From NCBI GenBank assembly GCA_031277045.1, contig JAISLX010000137.1, positions 1-11,598 of the forward strand: 11,598 bases of DNA. The letters are read 5' to 3'. The notes beneath the pieces were generated by a model, which saw only the letters and a list, made by a program, of their open reading frames with translations, made no database searches and was not told the origin of the DNA. The DNA comes from Treponema sp. (GTDB taxonomy: Bacteria; Spirochaetota; Spirochaetia; Treponematales; Breznakiellaceae). Of the stretch, positions 1-5,197 are shown piece after piece; the first letter of the stretch is position 1, and each line of letters begins with the position of its first letter. Made by a program: the position numbers and the translations under genes.

Positions 1-66
1 GCTTAATACGATGACCAGGAATACCCCGACCGAAACCGCCACCAGCAGAAGTTTTCTCTTTTCCAT
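1..66 (-). CDS. Exported or membrane protein, N-terminal fragment (runs off left edge)
   Basis: Only the first 22 codons are inside the window, reading MEKRKLLLVAVSVGVFLVIVLS. A short basic start followed by a long run of hydrophobic residues is a signal peptide or signal anchor, so the product is exported or membrane-bound. Its ATG overlaps the coaE stop codon by one base (TGATG), and a GAGGGG Shine-Dalgarno-like stretch lies about nine bases upstream, inside the end of coaE. It is therefore probably translationally coupled to coaE in one operon. The family cannot be told from this fragment. Confidence 0.7.
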   Translation of the reverse strand, partial: MEKRKLLLVAVSVGVFLVIVLS

Positions 67-692
67 CAACGGATCCCCTCTATTGCCAAAATCTCGTCAA
101 TCCGGCGTTCCAAAGCGTTTGTTAAGGGCCGGGAGGCAAAAACCGGGCGTCCCCGGTTATCTATAACGTGAATATCGGCAATTCCCCCCAATTTTTTATC
201 ATACCGGGAAAAAAAATCCCGTTGACTCCTAAAACGCCGGATTATCGCGGGCCAGGGGAGCTTGTCCCGCTTCTTCGCCCGCAGGAGCCGGGTTAAAAGG
301 GGGGCTTTAACCAGGATCACCGCGTTCAAAAGCGCAAAAACGCTGGATTTGTGAAGCAGGGCGGCGTTGATTACGCAGGGCCGGTCCCCCTGGACCTCCA
401 GCCAGCGCAGGGTAAGGCGGTTTGCCTCGGGGTGTACGATAGCCTCCAGGGCGGCCAGGTCCTCCGGCTTCCCAAAGACCCTGGCCCCCAGGCGGCGGCG
501 GTCCACCTCCCCGCCGGGTCCCAGAATCCCGCCGCCAAACCGGGCCACAATGGCCTCCTTTTCCCCGGCGATGGCTTGATGTCCCAGCTTGTCCACGTCC
601 AGAACCGGGATACCCCGCTTTTCCAAAAAGCCAGCCACATAGTTCTTCCCCGCGCAGCAGGTTCCCGTAAGGCCGATGATTTTTCCACCCAT
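66..692 (-). CDS. coaE: Dephospho-CoA kinase (CoaE)
   Basis: Catalyses the last step of coenzyme A synthesis, ATP-dependent phosphorylation of the ribose 3'-hydroxyl of dephospho-CoA, in the cytoplasm. With the start chosen here (208 residues, normal for the family), the P-loop GLTGTCCAGKN lies at residues 7-17. It is followed by DVDKLGH, matching the family's DxD substrate motif, a 'HPEANRL' segment around residue 86, a basic lid region (RAKKRDKLPWPAIIRRFRSQRDFF) and a C-terminal VIDNRG. The Walker A Ser/Thr is replaced by Asn, and CC precedes it, which is atypical. The start at 692 is preferred over the upstream ATG pair at 716/713 because AGGAAG sits ten bases before it, while the earlier ATGs have no ribosome binding site. 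The gene is divergent to the DUF362 gene and overlaps the next minus-strand gene. Confidence 0.9.
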   Translation of the reverse strand: MGGKIIGLTGTCCAGKNYVAGFLEKRGIPVLDVDKLGHQAIAGEKEAIVARFGGGILGPGGEVDRRRLGARVFGKPEDLAALEAIVHPEANRLTLRWLEVQGDRPCVINAALLHKSSVFALLNAVILVKAPLLTRLLRAKKRDKLPWPAIIRRFRSQRDFFSRYDKKLGGIADIHVIDNRGRPVFASRPLTNALERRIDEILAIEGIR

Positions 693-733
693 TTCCGGTA
701 TACTTCCTATCATCATATTATCGGAGGAAAGAC
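693..733. promoter_or_regulatory. Compact divergent promoter/RBS region, coaE and DUF362 gene
   Basis: Only 41 bases separate two divergent genes, so both promoters and ribosome binding sites must overlap here or extend into the genes. Visible are GGAGGA (723-728) for the plus-strand gene and AGGAAG (708-703 on the minus strand) for coaE. GATAAT at 722-717 on the minus strand and TATACT at 699-704 on the plus strand are possible -10 boxes. Neither has a convincing -35 box, so the promoter part is weak. Confidence 0.35.
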
Positions 734-1825
734 ATGATGTTACAGAAAGTTTACTTTTCCAACATGGCCTTTACCGCTTATGAGGCCAGTCAAACCCTGC
801 CACGGAAATTCGGCCGTCAGCTTGAGGCTTCCGGCCTGGCCGAAAAGGTGAAGGATAAAAACATCGCCATTAAAATCCACGTGGGCGCGGAAGTCGGCTA
901 TTCCACCATCCCGCCGGTGTTCATGCGGGTCCTGGCGTCTTTTATCAAAGACCACGGAGGCAAACCTTTCTTTACGGACCACTATATCGATTCGCGCCAC
1001 CCCGAACACCGGGGTTATACCCAGGAGAGCCTGGGGGCGCCGGTGCTGGACGCCGCGGGAATCCTGGGCAGGTACTTGTACACCAAAGATGTGGACTTCA
1101 AGGGTTTTAAGCATGTGGACGTGGCGGGCCTTATCAACGACGCGGATTTCCTCATTGACTTTTCCCACGTCAAGGGCCACGGCTGCTGCGCTTACGGCGG
1201 GGCGGTAAAAAATATCGCTATGGGCTGCGTCAGCGACCGGACCCGCCGGGAACAGCACGGCCTGGAAGGCGGCCTGAAGTGGGACGCCGCCGCCTGTACC
1301 CGCTGCGAAGCCTGCATCGGAGCCTGCAACCATCAGGCTAACAGCTTCAACAAGAAGGGGGACTACGAAGTAAACTTTCACAACTGTACCCTCTGCCAGC
1401 ACTGCCTCAAAGTCTGCCCCGCCGGGGCCATCACCCTTACCGGCGCCAGCTACCTGGATTTCCAGAAGGGCCTTGCCCTCTGCACCAAAACTGTGCTGGA
1501 TACTTTTGAGCCGGGAAACGTGTTCTACATCAACCTGCTCATCTCGATTACCGCCATGTGCGACTGCTGGGGCATGACCACCCCCTCCCTCGTGCCGGAC
1601 ATCGGGCTTATGTCAAGCTGGAATCTTGCCGCCATCGAAAAGGCCAGCCTGGACGAGATCAAGTTTGAAAAACTCAACCCCGAAGGCGTCCCGGCGGGGA
1701 TCACCCTGGGGGATTCCGGCCACCTGTTCCAGCGGCTCCACGGCAAGGACCCCTACGCCCAGATCAAATTCCTTGACGAGTACGGCCTGGGCGGCGGAGA
1801 CTACGAATTCGAAATGATTGAATAA
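734..1825 (+). CDS. DUF362 domain protein with two 4Fe-4S ferredoxin motifs
   Basis: A 363-residue soluble iron-sulfur protein of the DUF362/ferredoxin type; the exact reaction is unknown. The N-terminal half (about 1-180) has the DUF362 pattern, including SHVKGHGCCAYGGAVKNIAMG around residues 144-164. Next come two ferredoxin motifs, CTRCEACIGAC (Cys188, 191, 194, 198) and CTLCQHCLKVCP (Cys218, 221, 224, 228), predicting two 4Fe-4S clusters. A C-terminal part with CDCWG (276-280) completes the protein. No signal peptide or membrane segment is seen, so it should be cytoplasmic. GGAGGA at 723-728 supports initiation at the ATG at 734 or the adjacent ATG at 737; the two cannot be separated by eye. 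It stands alone, divergent to coaE and convergent with the lipoprotein gene, so context does not identify a redox partner. Confidence 0.88.
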   Translation: MMLQKVYFSNMAFTAYEASQTLPRKFGRQLEASGLAEKVKDKNIAIKIHVGAEVGYSTIPPVFMRVLASFIKDHGGKPFFTDHYIDSRHPEHRGYTQESLGAPVLDAAGILGRYLYTKDVDFKGFKHVDVAGLINDADFLIDFSHVKGHGCCAYGGAVKNIAMGCVSDRTRREQHGLEGGLKWDAAACTRCEACIGACNHQANSFNKKGDYEVNFHNCTLCQHCLKVCPAGAITLTGASYLDFQKGLALCTKTVLDTFEPGNVFYINLLISITAMCDCWGMTTPSLVPDIGLMSSWNLAAIEKASLDEIKFEKLNPEGVPAGITLGDSGHLFQRLHGKDPYAQIKFLDEYGLGGGDYEFEMIE

Positions 1826-1844
1826 CGCTATTCAAAACCGGAGG

Positions 1845-1881
1845 GGCTTTTTCAAAAACCAGCCAGGGTTTGGGAAAAGCC
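1845..1881. repeat. 37-base palindromic repeat, copy A
   Basis: An imperfect inverted repeat whose arms GGGGCTTTT (1843-1851) and AAAAGCCCC (1875-1883) match over nine bases. It aligns without gaps to 3314-3350 (copy B), 30 of 37 bases identical and in the same orientation. A second possible stem, CCAGCC (1859-1864) with GGCTGG (1886-1891), would compete with the first. Copies A and B lie on either side of the beta-helix lipoprotein gene. Confidence 0.65.
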
Positions 1882-2034
1882 CCCCGGCTGGTACAAAAAA
1901 CCTGAAACCGTGAAGTCCGGCGCACAATAACACTACGAACAAGGCTCCCGGCGTTTTTATGGAACACACGGGTATATTCCCACTTTGATATTGCTGCGTA
2001 GCAGCTTCCTTGCTCCGGCACATTTTGGCCCGCC

Positions 2035-2051
2035 GCAATGCCGCGCATTGC
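2035..2051. terminator. Hairpin just after the lipoprotein stop codon
   Basis: GCAATG and CATTGC form a perfect six-base stem around a five-base loop, one base beyond the stop codon of the minus-strand lipoprotein gene. There is no T-run after it in either direction, so it could be a weak or factor-assisted terminator, or a 3'-end stabiliser. Confidence 0.3.
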
Positions 2052-2052
2052 T

Positions 2053-3225
2053 TTATGGGCTGGTCAAAACATCAGATACAGCCGGAACGTTAAGCGCAAG
2101 ATTGATGTCCGGCGTATGCGGCGCGCTGTTGTTTTTGATCACGGTATCCGGTTCCCTGATAACCGCCGCGCCGCCGCCCACAATCCACACACCGCCGCCG
2201 TATTCCGCCGAGGTGTTTCCGGTAATCGCGGCGTTATCCAGTATGATCAGTCTGTCCTGAAGAAATACCCCACCGCCCCTTTTCGCGGCGGTGTTCCCAC
2301 GAATTACCGCGGTATCGGACATCGCTATTTCGCTGGTAAGGCCGCGTTTGGCGTTTGTAAACGTGATGATTCCCCCGCCGGAATCACCTGCGCTGTTATC
2401 GGATACGGCGGAACTGTCCCGCATAATTAAACTTGAACCGCTTAGCGCGATTCCGCCGCCGTCGCCCAACGCTTTGTTGCCGGTGATCCGGGCGTTATCC
2501 AGCATGATCCCGATGCTCCCATTCGAAAGATGAAGTCCCGCGTAATTCCCCCCTTCATTATAGGAAATTTCCGCGTCATCCCGCATAATCACCACTCCCG
2601 CGGAAACGGATATTCCCGCGCGGCCATAGCAGACATTTTTTGTTATGTCAGCGCCCCGCGCCAACGTTAAATTTCCGCCGTCAACTATGACCGCGGAAAC
2701 ATTGCCTTGGGCTTTTTTCGGAACGTTAAGGCCGCTTATTTCTATATGCTCAAGCCGGACGGTTGAAGACATAATCCGCAGCGCATATTTAGCTTTTTTT
2801 GCCGGAATTAGCACCGCCCGTTCCCCGGTGGAAGTGTTCGGTTTACCGGCAATAAGCAGTTCATCAGGATCGTGTTCGTCCAAAGACCAATTGATATACA
2901 CTGTTTTAACTTCCGCGTCCGGGTCTGATTCTATCCCCCTTACTGTTGAATCGGCGTTTTTAATCGTAACGCTTTCAACCAGCGTTCCAATCACGGTAAT
3001 CGTCTTCACCTGTGTCTTTACCGCCGCTTTCACCGCCCGCGCCAGGGTCTTGAACGGCGCGTCCTCACTTGTTCCGGCGTTTTTCCTGTCGTCGCCGTCC
3101 GCCCGCACGTAGTACGAGGTAACGTCCGTCAACTCAGGCGCAGGGGAATTTGACGCGCAGGCGGCAGACACAAGAGCCGCGGCCACAGCCGCGCCAAGCG
3201 CATGACCAAAAAACTTTTTCCTCAT
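2053..3225 (-). CDS. Beta-helix lipoprotein with Pmp-like GGG repeats
   Basis: A 390-residue predicted surface or periplasmic lipoprotein. Residues 1-23 form a signal peptide ending in a relaxed lipobox (LVSAAC, Cys23), as is common in spirochaetes. YYVRADGDDRKNAGTSEDAPFKTLARAV (about 38-65) resembles the entry segment of right-handed beta-helix proteins of the DUF1565/pectate-lyase-fold type. At least four coils carry the motif N-x5/6-GGG: ITGNKALGDGGG (247-258), VSDNSAGDSGGG (274-285), IRGNTAAKRGGG (308-319) and ITGNTSAEYGGG (334-345), spaced 26-34 residues. These resemble chlamydial Pmp-type repeats, but there is no C-terminal autotransporter barrel. The start at 3225 is chosen because GGAGGG sits five bases upstream and the signal peptide begins there; an in-frame upstream start at 3279 has neither. 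It seems more AT-rich than its neighbours and is bracketed by repeats. The ligand is unknown. Confidence 0.82.
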   Translation of the reverse strand: MRKKFFGHALGAAVAAALVSAACASNSPAPELTDVTSYYVRADGDDRKNAGTSEDAPFKTLARAVKAAVKTQVKTITVIGTLVESVTIKNADSTVRGIESDPDAEVKTVYINWSLDEHDPDELLIAGKPNTSTGERAVLIPAKKAKYALRIMSSTVRLEHIEISGLNVPKKAQGNVSAVIVDGGNLTLARGADITKNVCYGRAGISVSAGVVIMRDDAEISYNEGGNYAGLHLSNGSIGIMLDNARITGNKALGDGGGIALSGSSLIMRDSSAVSDNSAGDSGGGIITFTNAKRGLTSEIAMSDTAVIRGNTAAKRGGGVFLQDRLIILDNAAITGNTSAEYGGGVWIVGGGAAVIREPDTVIKNNSAPHTPDINLALNVPAVSDVLTSP

Positions 3226-3250
3226 GTTTACCCTCCCGCGGCGGCAGTTG

Positions 3251-3270
3251 AACCGGTTCCAAAACCGGTT
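3251..3270. repeat. Paired AACCGGTT palindromes upstream of the lipoprotein gene
   Basis: Two copies of the perfect eight-base palindrome AACCGGTT start 12 bases apart, 26-45 bases upstream of the lipoprotein start codon. The position would suit an operator. The same AAAACCGG sequence also occurs in other intergenic regions of the window, so a dispersed repeat is equally likely. Confidence 0.4.
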
Positions 3271-3313
3271 GTTGTCCAAAAACCAGGGTTCCGAACAACG
3301 CCGCTCCTGATGA

Positions 3314-3350
3314 GGCTTTCCCCAAAGCTACCCAGGTTTTGGGAAAAGCC
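3314..3350. repeat. 37-base palindromic repeat, copy B
   Basis: Begins GGCTTT and ends GGGAAAAGCC. The ends pair as an imperfect stem (GGCTTTCCC with GGGAAAAGCC, one-base bulge). It aligns without gaps to copy A at 1845-1881, 30 of 37 bases identical. It lies upstream of the lipoprotein gene, with copy A downstream. Confidence 0.65.
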
Positions 3351-3380
3351 CGGTGTATAAGATCAAGTTTAGAGCAGATG

Positions 3381-3423
3381 CGGATTTTTGCGAAGGTATC
3401 TTTGGCTTTACGCGAAAAATCCG
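3381..3423. repeat. Inverted repeat, 12-bp stem with a bulge
   Basis: CGGATTTTTGCG (3381-3392) pairs with CGCGAAAAATCCG (3411-3423) apart from one bulged G, around an 18-base loop. No T-run follows on either strand, so it is not an obvious terminator. It belongs to the cluster of palindromes in this gap. Confidence 0.55.
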
Positions 3424-3483
3424 GTTAGCGGGCTGCTTTTAGAATTTGCAAGGTAAAAAATCGTCCGGACGGCGGTTTTTAAG

Positions 3484-3561
3484 GGTTTTCTGCGCGAAGC
3501 GCAACAAACTCCCGGCAGCCTGCCGGGAATCGGGACTTCCGGCGCGACTTTTCGCAAAACC
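3484..3561. repeat. Compound palindrome with two internal hairpins (REP-like)
   Basis: The outer ends GGTTTT (3484-3489) and AAAACC (3556-3561) are complementary. Between them lie a TGCGC-GAA-GCGCA hairpin (3491-3503) and a perfect CCCGGCA-GCC-TGCCGGG hairpin (3511-3527). The arrangement resembles a bacterial interspersed palindromic element or a structured RNA. There is no open frame through it worth calling. Confidence 0.5.
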
Positions 3562-3607
3562 GGTGAGTTATAGTTAAAACCGCTGTTAAACCAGGGCTTT
3601 GGCACAC

Positions 3608-3633
3608 GCCGTTCAAAACCGGGGTTTTAAGGC
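3608..3633. repeat. Hairpin with AAAACC-GG-GGTTTT core
   Basis: AAAACC (3615-3620) and GGTTTT (3623-3628) form a six-base stem around a two-base spacer, flanked by pairing GCC (3608-3610) and GGC (3631-3633). It lies 24 bases before the GTG start of the next gene. It could affect that gene's expression or simply be another copy of the AAAACCGG repeat. Confidence 0.4.
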
Positions 3634-3656
3634 GGCTCCATAAGCGGGGGCGGAGA

Positions 3657-4082
3657 GTGGAACAACAACGTATACGGGATTCCCTTACCGGCGATGTAAA
3701 AGCGGAACTGCGTAAAGACGCGGACAGCATTGACGCCGGTTTTATTGACCAGAGGATAGACGAGTTATACGCGCTGGACGGCCGTTCCCCGCCAAAACCG
3801 GACGGCGAAGCGCTGCGCGCCGCCGCCCGGACGGTCAGGTCCCGCGCCGCCTGGAGGCGCCGCGCTGCGCTGGCGGAACGGACGCGGAAACGCCGGGCCG
3901 CGCGCGGGGTATGCGCGGCCTGCTGCGCGTTTCTGTTTCTCTTTTCCGCCAACTACGCCGCCGCCCTGCTGACCGGGTCCTGCCTTCCTTCCAAAGCGGG
4001 CATAACGATCTGCTGCGGAACGGCGTACTGTCTCTGCGACACGGTCGGCGCGGAAAACGAAAATCCGTCCCGTTCCGAATAA
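3657..4082 (+). CDS. Small single-pass membrane protein, Cys-rich C-terminus (hypothetical)
   Basis: A 141-residue protein I do not recognise. Residues 1-58 are acidic and likely helical. Residues about 58-84 are strongly basic (many Arg), followed by one membrane segment, GVCAACCAFLFLFSANYAAALL (about 84-105). A short outside tail contains GSC and ICCGTAYCLCD, giving at least eight cysteines from the membrane segment onward. The positive charge before the membrane segment predicts an N-in, C-out topology. That resembles small anti-sigma factors, but there is no sigma factor gene next to it and no zinc motif, so this is only a shape comparison. It begins at GTG, with GGGGGCGGAG directly upstream as a poorly spaced ribosome binding site. 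A strong terminator follows, then the DUF4418 gene. Confidence 0.65.
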   Translation: MEQQRIRDSLTGDVKAELRKDADSIDAGFIDQRIDELYALDGRSPPKPDGEALRAAARTVRSRAAWRRRAALAERTRKRRAARGVCAACCAFLFLFSANYAAALLTGSCLPSKAGITICCGTAYCLCDTVGAENENPSRSE

Positions 4083-4103
4083 CCGCGAAAAAGCGAACAC
4101 GGC

Positions 4104-4131
4104 AAAAAAACGCGGCTTTCCCGCTTTTTTT
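4104..4131 (+). terminator. Rho-independent terminator
   Basis: GCGG (4112-4115) and CCGC (4121-4124) form a GC stem around a short loop, extended by an A-run (4104-4110) and a seven-T run (4125-4131). This is a classic bidirectional-looking intrinsic terminator. It starts 22 bases after the stop of the Cys-rich gene and ends 36 bases before the DUF4418 gene start. It either separates the two transcripts or acts as an attenuator controlling read-through. Confidence 0.8.
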
Positions 4132-4167
4132 GGAGTGATATACGCACGTATGCAAGGAGAACGCATC

Positions 4168-4563
4168 ATGAAAAACCGTATTATTTCCGGCGGCGTAACC
4201 GCAGCCCTGGGGCTGCTTATCGCGCTTGGACCCCAATTCCTGTTCAAGGTATGCCCCGTGGGGGACATGATTATGAAGTGCCACTGGTCGGCCCAGGCGG
4301 AAATTGGCGTTGGGGCTTTAATCGCCATCCTGGGGATCGCCCTTACCGTTTTCGCCAACCATAACATACGGCTGGGACTGACCATTGGGATTTTTCTTTC
4401 CGGGGCGCTTGCCCTGCTTGTTCCGCACGGACTTATAGGCGGCTGCGCTATGCACTCTATGGCGTGCCGCAAAATAGCCTTCCCGGCGATTACCGTCATA
4501 AGCATTCTGCTGCTTACGGGATCGGCCCTGAATGCGTTTTACCTTGCCCGTAAAAAAGAATAG
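4168..4563 (+). CDS. DUF4418 family four-helix membrane protein
   Basis: A 131-residue polytopic membrane protein with four hydrophobic segments at about 9-28, 46-63, 68-86 and 103-124. The pattern KVCPVG (27-32), MKCHWSAQAEIGVG (36-49) and GGCAMHSMACR (91-101) matches what I recall of DUF4418, a family of unknown function. Four Cys and nearby His/Met residues sit at the outer faces of the helices and could bind metal or form disulfides. The start at 4168 is supported by AGGAGA at 4155-4160, seven bases upstream; an in-frame ATG further up (4135) has no such site. It follows a terminator, and no separate promoter is clear in the 36 bases between. Members I know of are often near ABC exporters, but none is adjacent here. 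Confidence 0.82.
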   Translation: MKNRIISGGVTAALGLLIALGPQFLFKVCPVGDMIMKCHWSAQAEIGVGALIAILGIALTVFANHNIRLGLTIGIFLSGALALLVPHGLIGGCAMHSMACRKIAFPAITVISILLLTGSALNAFYLARKKE

Positions 4564-4581
4564 AGCCGTGAGAGAGCCGCA

Positions 4582-4598
4582 GGATTCTTCAACAATCC
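4582..4598. terminator. Weak hairpin between convergent genes
   Basis: GGATT (4582-4586) and AATCC (4594-4598) can pair around a seven-base loop between the ends of the DUF4418 and VanZ-like genes. There is no T-run, so it is a weak terminator candidate only. Confidence 0.25.
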
Positions 4599-4658
4599 GC
4601 TAAGACAGGGGCGCTTAAGGCTTCCGCCGAGCAGGAACCGGCCCGGCGTTTCCCACCC

Positions 4659-5039
4659 CTAACCGGCTTGCGGGAAACGCTTCACGATAAGTTTTACCGC
4701 TATGGCGGCAATGACCGCCCCCAGCGTGTCGAACAGCCAGTCCCATACATTGCAGTCCCGGCCGGGAACAAAATACTGATGGACCTCGTCGATGATACCG
4801 TACAGCGAGCCCAGGGCGGCGGTAAGGACCGGGAGGCGCGGGCCGGGCCGCCGCCACGTTTCCCGGGAAAACCACAGGGCAATGGCGGCGGCCAGGACAA
4901 AATAGGCCAGGAAATGCTGAAACTTGTCGAAGCCCAAAATCCCCTTGGGCTGGGGCAGTATCGACCAGGAGGAAAGATACCAGATTCCCGCCGCCACGGC
5001 GGGGGCGGGCAGTTTCAGCGCGCATCTAAAAAAGCTGAT
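4659..5039 (-). CDS. VanZ-like membrane protein (unusual start)
   Basis: A VanZ-family small integral membrane protein; VanZ itself gives low-level teicoplanin resistance, but most members have unknown roles. The core reads WYLSSWSILPQPKGILGFDKFQHFLAYFV, with the family's YLSS...DK..HF.AYF pattern. IDEVHQYFVPGRDCNVWDWLFDTLGAVI follows, matching the typical DE.hQ...pgR...D...n..G segment. Four hydrophobic helices are expected; the first needs residues encoded upstream of the only standard start, a GTG at 4997 that lacks a ribosome binding site. The best-placed initiation is ATC at 5039-5037, six bases after AAGGAG (5051-5046), giving 126 residues with a complete first helix. CTG at 5018 or 5012 are other options. 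It follows the Xaa-Pro peptidase gene by 158 bases on the same strand, probably in one transcript. Confidence 0.8.
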   Translation of the reverse strand: MSFFRCALKLPAPAVAAGIWYLSSWSILPQPKGILGFDKFQHFLAYFVLAAAIALWFSRETWRRPGPRLPVLTAALGSLYGIIDEVHQYFVPGRDCNVWDWLFDTLGAVIAAIAVKLIVKRFPQAG

Positions 5040-5197
5040 GGAAGTCTCCTTGTGTTCCGGCGCCTGTCCGGGGGGCAGGCCGAGACCCCGCAGCCGCGCC
5101 TGACCGGAGGTTTGGCGCGGCGAGGAGGCTTGGCCGCGGGGGGGCCGCCGGAAAAGCGCGAACCTGGGAGCGGCAATCCGGTAACAGGCCCCCCCTC

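Larger units (their letters stand above)
1826..2052. other. Non-coding convergent intergenic region with hairpins and repeats
   Basis: This lies between the ends of two convergent genes. It holds a GTTC-like AAAACCGG motif (1831-1841), a 37-base imperfect palindrome (1845-1881), a GCTGC-GTA-GCAGC hairpin (1993-2005) and a GCAATG-CCGCG-CATTGC hairpin (2035-2051) immediately after the lipoprotein stop codon. None is followed by a proper T-run, so none is a textbook intrinsic terminator, though the last two could help end the lipoprotein transcript. Open frames here on the minus strand are short, lack ribosome binding sites and cross the repeats, so I do not call a gene. Confidence 0.6.
3226..3656. 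other. Palindrome-rich non-coding region
   Basis: This 431-base stretch has no credible gene. In order it holds the lipoprotein gene's ribosome binding site (GGAGGG, 3236-3231), two AACCGGTT palindromes (3251-3258, 3263-3270), a GTTGT/ACAAC inverted repeat (3271-3275/3295-3299), the 37-base palindrome copy B (3314-3350), an inverted repeat at 3381-3423, a compound hairpin at 3484-3561 and a hairpin at 3608-3633. A CCAGGG-type core recurs in one orientation at 3284, 3332 and 3591 and also at 1863. Promoters for the two flanking divergent genes must lie here, but I see no convincing -35/-10 pair. Confidence 0.6.

Noticed and set aside
740..1402. 220-codon minus-strand open frame opposite the DUF362 gene
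   Set aside because: The other strand encodes a clear 4Fe-4S protein. This frame has no family motif and no good ribosome binding site.
1764..2048. Short minus-strand open frames between the DUF362 and lipoprotein genes
   Set aside because: They overlap the end of the DUF362 gene or run through the 37-base palindrome, have no Shine-Dalgarno sequence, and look like repeat DNA read as protein.
3226..3279. N-terminal extension of the beta-helix lipoprotein to 3279
   Set aside because: It would bury the signal peptide behind 18 residues. GGAGGG five bases before 3225 fits the later start.
3408..3605. 65-codon minus-strand open frame in the palindrome-rich gap
   Set aside because: It is made almost wholly of inverted-repeat sequence, with no ribosome binding site and no recognisable protein features.
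3251..3656. CRISPR array
   Set aside because: Repeats here are palindromes of different lengths and uneven spacing, with no regular repeat-spacer pattern and no cas genes nearby.
4615..5025. 136-codon minus-strand frame starting at an ATG at 5025
   Set aside because: It is in a different frame from the VanZ motifs and lacks hydrophobic helices. The VanZ frame explains the region better.
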